Of a stretch of DNA of 64,000 nucleotides, positions 44,012 to 53,319 are shown piece after piece (within the stretch, counting starts at the first letter, position 1; each line of letters opens with the position of its first letter). The stretch comes from Streptomyces sp. NRRL B-1140 (lineage in GTDB: Bacteria; Actinomycetota; Actinomycetes; Streptomycetales; Streptomycetaceae): the NCBI RefSeq assembly GCF_001280065.1, contig NZ_LGEA01000036.1, forward strand, positions 124,001 to 188,000, written 5' to 3'. A model generated the notes under the pieces. The model saw nothing but the letters and a program-made list of their open reading frames with translations. It was not told where the DNA came from and made no database searches. Made by a program: the position numbers and the translations under genes.

Positions 44012-46953
44012 CGGAGATCACGGACTTCGACGCCCTGCGCGAGGCGATGGCGGACAACTCCGGGCAGCCGGAGGGGCCGGCCCGCAACGCCCGCGCGGAG
44101 CAGCTGCTGGAAGCGGCCGAGAAGCTGAACGTCCCGCTCGCCGTGATCGAGGCGCTCGGGCACCAGCTGAAGGTCTACAACTACAGCTCCGAGAAGGGGA
44201 AGATGTTCGTCCCCTTCGCCCGGTTGCTGCGCCTGTGGGACGAACGGCCCGAGGACTTCGACGAGTACGAGACCCACTCCCTGCACTGGGTCTTCAAGTG
44301 GGTCTCGGCCGGCATGCTCGACCAGCCGCACATCCCGCTCGCGTCGATCGAGAAGTGGCTCGGCGAGATGGAGCACCGCTACCGGCTCGCCGGGCACTCC
44401 GAGCGGGCCGTGCGCAGCGCCGAGCACAGTGTGGCCGCGCACATCGGGGACGTGGCGCGGGCTGAGCGGGCGTACGCGGCCTGGCTGGCCGCCGACCGGG
44501 ACACCATGGCCGACTGTCACGCCTGTGAGCTGCACGGGCAGGGCTGGTGGCAGGCGGAGCTGGGGCGGGACGCGGAGGCGCTGGAGTTGTGGCGGCCGGT
44601 GCTGGAGGGCGAGTACACCTGTGCCCACGAGCCGCACACGGCCCTCGCGTCCTCCCTCGTGCCGCTGCTGCGGCTGGGCCGCCCGGACGAGGCCCGGGCC
44701 AACCACCTGCGGGGCTTCCGGCTCGTCCGGGCGATGGAGAGCATGCGCGGTGCGTACGCGGAACACGTGGAGTTCTGCGCGCTGACCGGCAACGAGGCCC
44801 GGGGCCTTGAGCTGCTCGCGGAGCGGCCGGCGTACTTCACCGACGACGGGCATCCGCAGAGCAGGCTGGACTTCCTGAGCGTGGTGGCCCTGCTCATGGA
44901 CCGGCTGACCGGGCTCGGGCTGGGCGAGCGGCAGGTGCCGGGTCCGGCCGGGCGGGAGTGGACCGCCCGTGAACTCGGGGTGCACGCGCGCGGCGAGGCC
45001 CTCGCCCTGGCGGCGCGCTTCGACGAGCGCAACGGGACGTCGTACGTGAGCGAGCGGGCACGCGCGCGCATGGCGCGGCAGCCGCTCGCGCAGCGGCTGC
45101 CGCTGGGCGTGCGGTCGGTGCGTCCGGCTCCTCCGCCCGTTCCGCCTGCCGCTGCGGTCCGCGCCGCCGGGCAGCCGGATCTGCCCGCCCTGCTGGCCGA
45201 GGCGCGGCGGCTGTCGGACACCCTGCGGCCGAACGCGGTGGAGGCGTGGGCGGCGGCCGCCGAGGCCGCCGAAGGCTCCGACCTGGACCCGCGCGACCGT
45301 GCCGAGATGGCCGACCACGAGGCGATGTCCCTCGGCCCCGAGGGCACCGGGCTCTTCGAGCGGGCCGCGGACCTCTACGCCGAGGCGGGCGACCCGGGCG
45401 AGGCACTCGCGGCCCGCGCGCGGGGGGCGTACGTCCGTGCCCTCGCGGGTGACGTGGACGGCGCCGTCGCCGCGGTGACCGGCCTGTACGACGAGATCCT
45501 CGCGTTGTACGCCGCGGAGGGCACGGGGATGCGGCAGACGGCGTCCGTCGTGATGAGCCGGGCGCGGATCCTGACCCGCCGGGCGCACGAGGGCGAGGGC
45601 GACGGGCCCGCTCTCGCCGAGGCCGAGGCGGCCGTCCGTGAGGTTCTCGCGCTCGTCGACGGCCGGACCGGTGAGGACGTACGGCTGGCCGCGCGGGTCG
45701 CCGAGGCGCGGGCGATGCTCGGGGAGCTGGCGGGGCTCGCCGGGGACCTGGAGAGGGCCGCGGAGCTGTTCGCGCGGGGCGCGGCGGCGTTCGTCGCGGC
45801 GGGACTGCCGTGGTACGCGGTGGAGTACGAGGCCCGCCTCGCCACCCTGGCCCACCACCTCGGCGACGCGGCGGAGACCGAGCGGGCGCTGCGTGCGGCC
45901 CTGGAGCACGGTGGAGCGCACCTGGAGGCACCGGGCCGGGCCCAGCTGTACCTCCAGCTCGCCGAGGTCGTGGCCGGCCGGGGTGATGCCGTGGAGGCCG
46001 CCCGGCACGCCCTGGAGGCCGCCCACTGGGCCGACGAGGCGGGTGAGTCGGCGACCCTGGGTGCCTGGGCGCGACAGCAACTGGGCGGGTTCCTGCTGCG
46101 GCAGGGGCGGTGGGCGGAGGCCGCGGAGGTGCTGGAGTCGGCGCTGCTCAACCTGACCGCCGAGACGCACGGCGACGGGGCTCTCGTGCAGACGCTGTGG
46201 TGGCTCGGCGACTGCGTGAGCGAGCTCGGCGAGCACCGCGCGGCCGCGGAACATCGTCTGCGGGCGGCCGGGATCGCCCGGCACTGGCCCGAGCAGCACG
46301 ACCACGCGACCCTCGCCCACCTGGCCGGGGAGTCCCTCGGGCAGGCCGGACTGCCCGTCGAGGCGGACCGGGCCTACGCCCGCGCGGGCGACCTGTGGCG
46401 TGCGCTCGGCGACGCCCCCGGACTGATCCGCTCCCTGCGCGCCCGCGCCTGGCTGGCGTTGGAGACGGAGGGCGGCGCGGACGAGGCACGTGCCCTGATG
46501 ACGGAAGCAGTTCACGCGTGCGAGACGGCACGGGAGGAGGCGTCCGACGAGGAGTCCCGGCAGCGGGCGGCCGTCGAACTCGGCGACACGCACCGGCAGT
46601 TCGCCGACCTGCTGACCCGGTCCGTCTCCGAGGGCTCCGAAGGCCCCGCTGTCCGGGCCGTGTTCGAGGAGGCCCTGAGGCGGCTGCAGCGGGCCGCCGA
46701 GGTGTTCGCCTCACTCGGGGAGGGCGCCCTGCACCACCGCACGGGCGCCGAACTCACCGCGGGCTGGCTGGAGATCGAGCTGGACCGCCCGGCCGACGCG
46801 AGGGTACGGGCGCGCGTGGTGCTGTCGGCCTACGACGGCCACGGCGACGCCGACGGCGACGCGGCGACCGGGAGTGACGGCGAAGGCCGCTCGACGGTGA
46901 GGGCCCGGCGGGCCGAGGCGGAGCACATGCTCCGCCTCGCGTCGGAGGACTGA
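44008..46953 (+). CDS. Large TPR-repeat protein, partner of the Hsp90-like ATPase
   Basis: A 981-aa, almost wholly helical cytoplasmic protein with no signal peptide. An N-terminal ~145 residues (RAEQLLEAAEKLNVPLAVIE, EYETHSLHWVFKWVSAGMLD) are followed by TPR-like helical pairs: ELGRDAEALELWRPVLEGEY, LLRLGRPDEARANHLRGFRL, a Pro/Ala linker at about 372-390, then FERAADLYAEAGDPGEALAA, LAGLAGDLERAAELFARGAA, LRQGRWAEAAEVLESALLNL, ELGEHRAAAEHRLRAAGIAR and more. No catalytic motif was seen. The ATG at 44008 overlaps the Hsp90 stop (ATGA) with a GAGGA upstream, so the two are one operon. Function unknown; an adaptor role for the chaperone is inference. Confidence 0.85.
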   Translation: MTEITDFDALREAMADNSGQPEGPARNARAEQLLEAAEKLNVPLAVIEALGHQLKVYNYSSEKGKMFVPFARLLRLWDERPEDFDEYETHSLHWVFKWVSAGMLDQPHIPLASIEKWLGEMEHRYRLAGHSERAVRSAEHSVAAHIGDVARAERAYAAWLAADRDTMADCHACELHGQGWWQAELGRDAEALELWRPVLEGEYTCAHEPHTALASSLVPLLRLGRPDEARANHLRGFRLVRAMESMRGAYAEHVEFCALTGNEARGLELLAERPAYFTDDGHPQSRLDFLSVVALLMDRLTGLGLGERQVPGPAGREWTARELGVHARGEALALAARFDERNGTSYVSERARARMARQPLAQRLPLGVRSVRPAPPPVPPAAAVRAAGQPDLPALLAEARRLSDTLRPNAVEAWAAAAEAAEGSDLDPRDRAEMADHEAMSLGPEGTGLFERAADLYAEAGDPGEALAARARGAYVRALAGDVDGAVAAVTGLYDEILALYAAEGTGMRQTASVVMSRARILTRRAHEGEGDGPALAEAEAAVREVLALVDGRTGEDVRLAARVAEARAMLGELAGLAGDLERAAELFARGAAAFVAAGLPWYAVEYEARLATLAHHLGDAAETERALRAALEHGGAHLEAPGRAQLYLQLAEVVAGRGDAVEAARHALEAAHWADEAGESATLGAWARQQLGGFLLRQGRWAEAAEVLESALLNLTAETHGDGALVQTLWWLGDCVSELGEHRAAAEHRLRAAGIARHWPEQHDHATLAHLAGESLGQAGLPVEADRAYARAGDLWRALGDAPGLIRSLRARAWLALETEGGADEARALMTEAVHACETAREEASDEESRQRAAVELGDTHRQFADLLTRSVSEGSEGPAVRAVFEEALRRLQRAAEVFASLGEGALHHRTGAELTAGWLEIELDRPADARVRARVVLSAYDGHGDADGDAATGSDGEGRSTVRARRAEAEHMLRLASED

Positions 46954-46963
46954 CCGCCGCCGC

Positions 46964-48703
46964 TCACTCGACGCCGATGAGGAGCAGGGCCCCCTGCCGT
47001 CCGCCCCGGTACAGGACCGTGTCGACGGCGAGGTACCCCTCGCGGACCCGGTTCTCCAGACGCTCGGCGACGGTGTCGGGCACGTCGTCGCCGAGGACCA
47101 GGGTGACCATCTCGCCCCCGGCCGAGAGCATGCGGTCCAGGACGGTCTCGGCGGTCACCGCGACGTCCGAGCCGATCAGGGCCACGTCCCCGTCGATCAG
47201 GCCCAGGACGTCACCGGCCTGGCAGATGCCGGCCATCGTCCAGGACTGCCGTTCGGCGACGGTGACCTCGGCGTAGCGGGTGGCGCCGGCGGCCGAGGTC
47301 ATGGACACGACGTCCTCGTCGAAGCGGCGGTCCGGTGCGTGGACGGCCAGCGCCGCGATGCCCTGGACCGCCGATCGGGTCGGGATCAGGGCCACCCGGA
47401 TGCCCTCGGCGCGGACCTGCTCGGCGGCCGCGGCGGCGGTGTGGCGCAGGTCGGCGTCGTTGGGCAGCAGCACGACCTCGCGCGCGTGGGCCCGCCGTAC
47501 GGCCTGGACGAGCTCGCCGCTCGCCGGCGGCTCCCCGGGGCGGGCGAGCACGGTCGTCGCCCCGGCTTCGGCGTACAGCCCGGCCAGGCCTTCGCCGGGT
47601 ACGACGGCCACGACCGCCCGTTCGGCGCGCTCCCGGGGCGGCCGCTCGGCGCCGGTGGTGTGCACGTCGCCAGCACCGAAGTGGGTGATGCGGATGCGGT
47701 GGGGCCGCCCGGCCTCGATGCCGGCCTCGACGGCCGCGCCCGCGTCGTCCACATGGACGTGGACGTTCCACAGCCCGTCGCCGCCGACCACGACCAGGGA
47801 GTCCCCGAGGGCGTCGAGCCGCTCCCGCAGCCGCTCCACGGCCGCGTCCTCGGCGTCCAGGAGGTAGATCACCTCGAAGGCGGGCCCCTCCTCGCCGGAC
47901 GGGGCGGCGGCGCCGTCCGTGCACTCGCCCGGGACGCCGTCGCCGGGCAGGAGGCCCGCGGCGGGATGCACGCGCGCGTGGGGGTCCCGGCGCGGGCCCT
48001 TCGCCTTCTCCCCCGTGAACGTCTCCACCAGCGCCCCGAGCACCGCGACCAGCCCTCGTCCGCCGGCGTCGACCACCCCGGCGCGCTCCAGGACGGGCAG
48101 CCGGCCCGGGGTCTCGGCGAGGGCGCTGCAGGCTCCCTCGTAGGCCGCCCGGGCCACGGTTCCGCAGTCGCCCTCCGCACCGCCGGCGGCGTCGGCGGCG
48201 GCCGAGGCGACGGTGAGGACCGTGCCCTCGACGGGATGGGCGACGGCCTGGCGGGCGGAGTCGGCGGCGCGGCGCAGGGCGAGCCCCAGCCCCCGGCCGT
48301 CGGCGTGGGCGATCTCGCCTTCGGCCAGTACCTGGGCCATGCCGCGCAGCAGCTGGGCGAGGATCGTCCCGGAGTTCCCGCGGGCGCCGATGAGCGCACC
48401 GTGCGCCATCGCCCGGGCCGCGTCGGCGAGCGTCGGGCCCTCGGAGCCCGTGGCACCCGAGCGCGTGGCGCCCGGGCCTCCTGTGGCGTCGGATCCCGCC
48501 GCGTGCCCCGCGAACACCGCCTCGACGGCCGCGACCGCGGACTCCACGGTCAGATAGAGGTTGGTGCCGGTGTCGCCGTCCGCCACCGGGTAGACGTTGA
48601 TCGCGTCGATCTCCTCACGCGCCCGCCCCAGTGTCTCCAGCGCGAGACCGCACCAGGTGCGCACCGCGAGAGCATCGAAGAATGTCTGCGGCACCTGCGC
48701 CAC
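46964..48703 (-). CDS. DAK2/DegV-type kinase-like protein (FakA family)
   Basis: A 579-aa protein with an N-terminal DAK2 domain: EIDAINVYPVADGDTGTNLY (the DGDTGTN phosphate/metal site) and GALIGARGNSGTILAQLLRG. The remainder (about 260-579) is the YloV/FakA C-terminal region, with VVVGGDGLWNVHVHVDDAG and VLLPNDADLRHTAAAAAEQV. In firmicutes this family phosphorylates fatty acids with FakB; the actinobacterial substrate is unproven. The GTG at 48703 has GGGAGG upstream. Its 3' end is only 10 bp from the TPR stop. Divergent from rpmB and next to recG in most actinobacteria. Confidence 0.87.
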   Translation of the reverse strand: MAQVPQTFFDALAVRTWCGLALETLGRAREEIDAINVYPVADGDTGTNLYLTVESAVAAVEAVFAGHAAGSDATGGPGATRSGATGSEGPTLADAARAMAHGALIGARGNSGTILAQLLRGMAQVLAEGEIAHADGRGLGLALRRAADSARQAVAHPVEGTVLTVASAAADAAGGAEGDCGTVARAAYEGACSALAETPGRLPVLERAGVVDAGGRGLVAVLGALVETFTGEKAKGPRRDPHARVHPAAGLLPGDGVPGECTDGAAAPSGEEGPAFEVIYLLDAEDAAVERLRERLDALGDSLVVVGGDGLWNVHVHVDDAGAAVEAGIEAGRPHRIRITHFGAGDVHTTGAERPPRERAERAVVAVVPGEGLAGLYAEAGATTVLARPGEPPASGELVQAVRRAHAREVVLLPNDADLRHTAAAAAEQVRAEGIRVALIPTRSAVQGIAALAVHAPDRRFDEDVVSMTSAAGATRYAEVTVAERQSWTMAGICQAGDVLGLIDGDVALIGSDVAVTAETVLDRMLSAGGEMVTLVLGDDVPDTVAERLENRVREGYLAVDTVLYRGGRQGALLLIGVE

Positions 48704-48971
48704 TACGCCTCCCTGAGCTGCCGGACGTGGCTGGCAGCGTAGACCCCGGGGCCGTGTTCACCGGAAGTGGGAGGGGACGGGGCCCCTGAGCTGCCATGGT
48801 AGTTTCGCTCTACGGGTGCAGCCGTTGTATGCTGCTCCAGTTGCCCGATCTGATCGGGCCTTCCCCCTGGCAACGCCACTCAGATTTCGACCGGCTGTTC
48901 ACAGCCCGAGAGTCTTGATCCCGGCCTGCCGGGATCAACCGTAAGTGCATCTGAAGTCTTTGGAGTGACCC

Positions 48972-49157
48972 GTGGCTGCCAACTGCGACGTCTGCGGCAA
49001 GGGGCCGGGCTTCGGCAACAACATCTCGCACTCGCACCGCCGTACGCCCCGTCGCTGGAACCCGAACATCCAGCGTGTGCGTACCGTGGTGGGCGGGACG
49101 CCGAAGCGCGTGAACGCTTGCACCTCGTGCATCAAGGCCGGCAAGGTCTCGCGCTGA
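48972..49157 (+). CDS. rpmB: 50S ribosomal protein L28
   Basis: A 61-aa bL28. It opens with GTG and reads [20 protein letters not shown], then [20 protein letters not shown], ending [12 protein letters not shown]. Cysteine pairs CDVC and CTSC mark the zinc-binding (C+) version, as opposed to the zinc-free paralogue induced under zinc starvation. It has its own terminator. Divergent from the DAK2 gene across 268 bp that must hold both promoters; TATGCT at about 48827 may be a -10. Confidence 0.95.
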   Translation: MAANCDVCGKGPGFGNNISHSHRRTPRRWNPNIQRVRTVVGGTPKRVNACTSCIKAGKVSR

Positions 49158-49193
49158 CGCTCAGCTAGCGCGCGGCCACTGCTGGTTCGCTGC

Positions 49194-49224
49194 AGAGCCG
49201 GTCCACTTCTGGTGGACCGGCTCT
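49194..49224 (+). terminator. rpmB terminator
   Basis: Stem AGAGCCGGTCCAC (49194-49206) with GTGGACCGGCTCT (49212-49224), 13 bp perfect, followed by TT. 37 nt past the rpmB stop. Confidence 0.88.
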
Positions 49225-49280
49225 TTGCCGTGCCTGCCTCCGGCGGGCGGGCCGCGCTCCGGGCCTGGTCGTCGACGTCG

Positions 49281-50078
49281 TCAGCGTTCGGTGCCCGTCC
49301 GGAAGCGCCAGCCGTGATCCACCGGCCCGATCCCCCCGCCGAGCGCGAACCCCGCCGCGACGGCCTCCGTGACGTAGTCCTTCGCCGCGGCCACCGCCTC
49401 CGGCACGGACTGTCCCTTGGCGAGCTGGGAGGCGATCGCGGAGGCGAGGGTGCAGCCGGTGCCGTGCGTGTGGCGGTTGTCATGCCTCGGCGCCCGCAGC
49501 CAGTGCTCCTCCGAGCCGTCGGTGAGCAGGTCGACGGCGTCCCCGGGAAGGTGGCCGCCCTTGATCAGCACCCAGCGCGGCCCGTACGCCAGCACGGCCT
49601 CGGCGGCCGTGCGCATGTCGCGTTCCGCCTCGACCCGTACGCCCGCGATCTGGGCCACCTCGTCGAGGTTGGGGGTGGCGACCGTCGCCGCCGGCAGCAG
49701 CTTCGTGCGGACGGAGTCCAGCGCGGAGGCGGCGAGCAGGGCGTCGCCGTGTTTGGAGACGCCCACCGGGTCGACGACCGCCGGTGCGTCCGTCCCCGCG
49801 ATCAAGTCGGCGACCGCTTCGACGAGTTCCGCCGAGGCCAGCATGCCCGTCTTGACCGCCTGCACGCCGATGTCGTCGACGACACTGCGGTACTGGGCCC
49901 GCACGGCTTCCACGGGCAGCTCCCAAGCCCCCCGCACGCCGAGGGAGTTCTGCGCGGTCACCGCCGTCACGACGCTCATGCCGTGCACGCCGAGCGCGAG
50001 CATCGTCTTGAGGTCGGCCTGGATGCCCGCGCCGCCGCCTGAGTCGGAGCCCGCCACCGTCAGGACGCCCGGGATCAT
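49281..50078 (-). CDS. thiD: Hydroxymethylpyrimidine/phosphomethylpyrimidine kinase
   Basis: A 265-aa ribokinase-fold kinase that phosphorylates HMP and HMP-phosphate for thiamine synthesis. It opens [20 protein letters not shown], with [58 protein letters not shown] and the C-terminal anion hole [18 protein letters not shown]. The ATG overlaps the thiL stop by 4 bp. The frame is open to 50405 inside thiL, which I reject. Confidence 0.94.
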   Translation of the reverse strand: MIPGVLTVAGSDSGGGAGIQADLKTMLALGVHGMSVVTAVTAQNSLGVRGAWELPVEAVRAQYRSVVDDIGVQAVKTGMLASAELVEAVADLIAGTDAPAVVDPVGVSKHGDALLAASALDSVRTKLLPAATVATPNLDEVAQIAGVRVEAERDMRTAAEAVLAYGPRWVLIKGGHLPGDAVDLLTDGSEEHWLRAPRHDNRHTHGTGCTLASAIASQLAKGQSVPEAVAAAKDYVTEAVAAGFALGGGIGPVDHGWRFRTGTER

Positions 50079-51040
50079 GACTCTATGTCCCCGAAGTGGT
50101 CCCAGCCGCCCTTGCTGGTCCACGGCGCCCCGTCGACCGTCACCTGGGGCAGCGCCGAGGGGTTGAGGACCTCGCCGATGACCTTCCAGCGGGCGGGCAG
50201 CTTCACGTCCGGCGGGAAGGTCGCCACGATCGCGTGGTCCTCTCCCCCGGTCAGCACCCACTGCATGGGGTCGACCCCGACGGCCTGCCCGATGTCGTTC
50301 ATCTGGGACGGGATGTCGATCGCCCCGGAGCGGATGTCGATCCGCACCTTGCTCGCCTCGGCGATGTGCCCGAGGTCCGCGATCAGCCCGTCGCTCACAT
50401 CGCACATCGCGGTCGCCCCGAGGCCGGCGGCGGCCGGACCCGCGTGGTACGGCGGCTCCGGGCGCCGGTGGGCCTCCACGAACGCCCGCGGTGAGCGGAA
50501 CCCACGCGACAGCACCGCGTACCCGGCGGCCGACCAGCCCAGCCAGCCGGTCACCGCGACACGGTCACCGGGCCGGGCACCCGCCCGCGTCACCGGCTCC
50601 TGGTTGCGCAGATCGCCGAGCGCGGTGATCGACACCATGATCGAGTCGCCGCGTACGACGTCCCCGCCGACCACGGCGGCGCCCGCCACCTGGCACTCGT
50701 CGCGCAGGCCGTCCATCAGCTCGCTCGGCCACGTCACCGGCAGTTCGGCCGGGACGGCGAGGCCGAGCAGCAGCGCGGTCGGCACGGCGCCCATGGCGGC
50801 GATGTCGGCGAGGTTCTGCGCGGCCGCCTTGCGGCCCACGTCGTAGGCCGTGGACCAGTCACGCCGGAAGTGCCGGCCCTCCACCAGGATGTCCGTGCTC
50901 GCCACGACCCTGCGGTCGGGCGCGGCCACCACGGCGGCGTCGTCGCCGGGGCCGACCCGGACCGCCGGGGTGGTGGTCAGACGGGAGGTGAGCTCCCTGA
51001 TGAGCCCGAACTCACCGAGCTCACCAACAGTGCCCTTCAT
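50075..51040 (-). CDS. thiL: Thiamine-monophosphate kinase
   Basis: A 321-aa ThiL that makes thiamine diphosphate. Family motifs: [79 protein letters not shown] and [26 protein letters not shown] lies about 8 nt before the ATG at 51040. Co-transcribed with thiD. Confidence 0.94.
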   Translation of the reverse strand: MKGTVGELGEFGLIRELTSRLTTTPAVRVGPGDDAAVVAAPDRRVVASTDILVEGRHFRRDWSTAYDVGRKAAAQNLADIAAMGAVPTALLLGLAVPAELPVTWPSELMDGLRDECQVAGAAVVGGDVVRGDSIMVSITALGDLRNQEPVTRAGARPGDRVAVTGWLGWSAAGYAVLSRGFRSPRAFVEAHRRPEPPYHAGPAAAGLGATAMCDVSDGLIADLGHIAEASKVRIDIRSGAIDIPSQMNDIGQAVGVDPMQWVLTGGEDHAIVATFPPDVKLPARWKVIGEVLNPSALPQVTVDGAPWTSKGGWDHFGDIES

Positions 51041-51246
51041 TGCCCTTGCTCCCCTTCTGTCCCTGTCCGTGCCCGGTCGCGAGGCATCTCGGTCCTCGTT
51101 ACGGTCGAAGTGACCGTCAAGTTCTGCCGGACCTGCACCCCGGCGCGCACAACCCGGTCCCCGTGGGTCTCCCCGCGGCGAGCGGCGACGCGATACCGTG
51201 GCGTTCCTTTTCCCCACATGATCCTCGTGGCCGCCCTGGAGGTTCC

Positions 51247-51480
51247 GTGGTACAGGCGTACATCCTGATCCAGACGGAGGTCGGCAAGGCGTCGACCGTC
51301 GCCGAGACGATCGGCAAGATCCCTGGGGTGATCCAGGCCGAGGACGTGACGGGACCGTACGACGTGATCGTGCGGGCCCAGGCCGACACCGTCGACGATC
51401 TCGGCCGCATGGTGGTCGCCAAGGTCCAGCAGGTGGACGGCATCACCCGCACCCTGACCTGCCCGGTCGTCCATCTGTAG
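51247..51480 (+). CDS. Lrp/AsnC ligand-binding-domain protein
   Basis: A 77-aa stand-alone RAM/AsnC domain: VVQAYILIQTEVGKASTVAE, TIGKIPGVIQAEDVTGPYDV and DTVDDLGRMVVAKVQQVDGI. It lacks the N-terminal helix-turn-helix of full Lrp regulators, so it likely senses an amino acid or modulates a partner rather than binding DNA itself. The GTG at 51247 has GGAGG 5 nt upstream. Divergent from thiL; 20 bp before the lipoprotein gene. Confidence 0.88.
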   Translation: MVQAYILIQTEVGKASTVAETIGKIPGVIQAEDVTGPYDVIVRAQADTVDDLGRMVVAKVQQVDGITRTLTCPVVHL

Positions 51481-51500
51481 CCCCCGTCTACCCTGTGCCG

Positions 51501-52019
51501 GTGAACTCTTTCCGTCACCGGCACCGTTGTGTCTTCCGCGTGTTCCGCCTGCCCGCTGTCGCGCTGTTGATCACTGCTGCGGGCTGCTCCTCAGCAGACG
51601 ACAGCGCGTCGGCGGCGGTTCCCAGTCCGGACGCGAAGGTCGCGGGACTGTGCCGGAACCTGGACAAGGTACTGCCCGCGAAGGTGGACGGTGAGCGCCG
51701 TGCGGATCCCGAGCCCGCGTCGGCGTTGACGGCGGGCTGGGGCAGCCCGGCGATCATACTGCGCTGCGGTGTGCCGCAGCCGCCGAAGATGGTCGACCCG
51801 AAGGTCGCCGAGGGACGGGATCCGGATGCCGTCGCCGGGGGCGTGAACGGGGTCGACTGGCTGATGGAGGAGCAGGACGGCGGGGGGTACGTGTTCACCA
51901 CCGCCAACCGGGAGGCGTACGTCGAGGTCCGGGCGCCCGAGGGCGCGGACAGTTCGGGTGTGCTGATCGATCTTGCCGCGGCAGTGAAGAAGGCGATCCC
52001 CAAGGGGATCGCCTCCTGA
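51501..52019 (+). CDS. DUF3515 family lipoprotein
   Basis: A 172-aa predicted lipoprotein. The basic start (NSFRHRHRCVFRVFR) and hydrophobic stretch end in lipobox ITAAGC, Cys about residue 29. The mature part has DUF3515 hallmarks: LCRNLDKVLPAKVDGERRAD, TAGWGSPAIILRCGVPQPPK, and VNGVDWLMEEQDGGGYVFTT. The family is common near ddl in actinobacteria; its function is unknown. The start may be the GTG at 51495 or at 51501; neither has a clear ribosome binding site, and it probably relies on read-through from the Lrp gene. Confidence 0.82.
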   Translation: MNSFRHRHRCVFRVFRLPAVALLITAAGCSSADDSASAAVPSPDAKVAGLCRNLDKVLPAKVDGERRADPEPASALTAGWGSPAIILRCGVPQPPKMVDPKVAEGRDPDAVAGGVNGVDWLMEEQDGGGYVFTTANREAYVEVRAPEGADSSGVLIDLAAAVKKAIPKGIAS

Positions 52020-52061
52020 GCGCCGTGCCGGTGCCCTCGTCTCCAAGTCCGCGGGGCGTCC

Positions 52062-52091
52062 GTGGCTGATCGCGCGGTTCCCCGCGCCCCT
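52062..52091 (+). repeat. Dispersed 30-bp Streptomyces repeat, copy C
   Basis: GTGGCTGATC followed by GCGCGGTTCCCCGCGCCCCT, between the convergent DUF3515 gene and ddlA. Upstream CGCGGGG (52050-52056) can pair with CCCCGCG (52080-52086), so this copy may also act as a terminator. Confidence 0.85.
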
Positions 52092-52102
52092 CGCTGGTCG
52101 GT

Positions 52103-53260
52103 TCAGCGCAGGCCCGTCGAGCGCCGCAGCGCCGCCTGCACCAGCCGGTCGATCAGCTCCGGGTAGCTCACCCCGCTCGCCTGCCACATCTGCGGATACA
52201 TCGAGATGGGCGTGAAGCCGGGCATGGTGTTGATCTCGTTGATCACGAACTCGCCGTCCTCGGTGAGGAAGAAGTCCGCGCGGACCAGGCCCTCGCAGGA
52301 CGCCGCGTCGAACGCGTCGACCGCCAGGCGCTGGACCTCGGCCGTCTCCTCCGGGGTGAGCGGCGCCGGGACGAGCCCCGGGGTCGAGTCGATGTACTTG
52401 GCCTCGAAGTCGTAGTACGCCTGGGCCTGGGGCGGGGGGATCTCCGCGGGGAGGGAGGCGCGGGGGCCGTCCTCGAACTCCAGGACACCGCACTCGATCT
52501 CACGGCCGTGCAGCGCGGCCTCCACGAGGATCTTCGGGTCGTGCCGCTGGGCCTCGGCGATGGCCTCGTCGAGGCCGGAGAGGTCGTCGACCTTGGTGAT
52601 GCCGATCGACGAGCCGGCCCGCGAGGGCTTCACGAACAGCGGCCAGCCGTGCTCGCCGGCGAAGTCGACGATCTTCTTGCGGGCGGCCGCCTGGTCCTGC
52701 TGCCACTCGCGCGGGCGCACCACCACGTACGGGCCGACCTTCAGCCCGAAGGAGGTGAACACCCGCTTCATGTACTCCTTGTCCTGGCCCACGGCCGAGG
52801 CGAGCACGCCCGAACCCACGTACGGGACGCCGGAGAGCTCCAGCAGGCCCTGGAGGGTGCCGTCCTCGCCGTACGGGCCGTGCAGCACCGGGAAGACCAC
52901 GTCGACCTCGCCGAGCGCCTTGGGCACCGATCCCGGCTCGCTGTAGACGACTTCGCGGCTGGCGGGGTCGACCGGGAGGATCACTCCGCCCTCGGCGGAC
53001 TCGGCGAGGGCGTCGACGCTCGGCGGGCGCCGGTCGACGATCGCCATCCGCTCCGGTTCGTCCGCCGTGAGCGCCCAACGCCCGTCCTGGGTGATGCCGA
53101 TCGGCAGGACGTCGTACTTCGTCCGGTCGATGGCCTTGAGGACGGCGCCGGCGGTGACCACGGAGATCCCGTGTTCGGAGCTGCGCCCGCCGAACACGAC
53201 GGCCACACGCGGCTTACGAGGCGGCTGCTCGGGGCTCTGGGGGAGGTTCTCGGTGCTCAT
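52103..53260 (-). CDS. ddlA: D-alanine--D-alanine ligase
   Basis: A 385-aa ATP-grasp ligase for peptidoglycan precursors. Motifs: RVAVVFGGRSSEHGISVVTA, VVFPVLHGPYGEDGTLQGLL, FVKPSRAGSSIGITKV (ATP-grasp loop) and EFVINEINTMPGFTPISMYP (metal site). Residue Y in the SEHGIS and KEYMKRVF region is of the normal Ddl rather than D-lactate type, as far as I can judge, so no vancomycin-resistance signature. Followed (minus strand) by copy C of the repeat. Confidence 0.94.
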   Translation of the reverse strand: MSTENLPQSPEQPPRKPRVAVVFGGRSSEHGISVVTAGAVLKAIDRTKYDVLPIGITQDGRWALTADEPERMAIVDRRPPSVDALAESAEGGVILPVDPASREVVYSEPGSVPKALGEVDVVFPVLHGPYGEDGTLQGLLELSGVPYVGSGVLASAVGQDKEYMKRVFTSFGLKVGPYVVVRPREWQQDQAAARKKIVDFAGEHGWPLFVKPSRAGSSIGITKVDDLSGLDEAIAEAQRHDPKILVEAALHGREIECGVLEFEDGPRASLPAEIPPPQAQAYYDFEAKYIDSTPGLVPAPLTPEETAEVQRLAVDAFDAASCEGLVRADFFLTEDGEFVINEINTMPGFTPISMYPQMWQASGVSYPELIDRLVQAALRRSTGLR

Positions 53261-53319
53261 ATCGGGTTGAGAGTACCCGTTGGTAGGGCCACTGGTAAGC
53301 GCCGCCGGCCTCGCGTCGC

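Noticed and set aside
42170..46953. Hsp90-TPR pair as a recent genomic island
   Set aside because: No integrase, tRNA target, direct repeats or change in GC/codon use is visible around it, so a recent insertion cannot be claimed; only the unusual content is reported.
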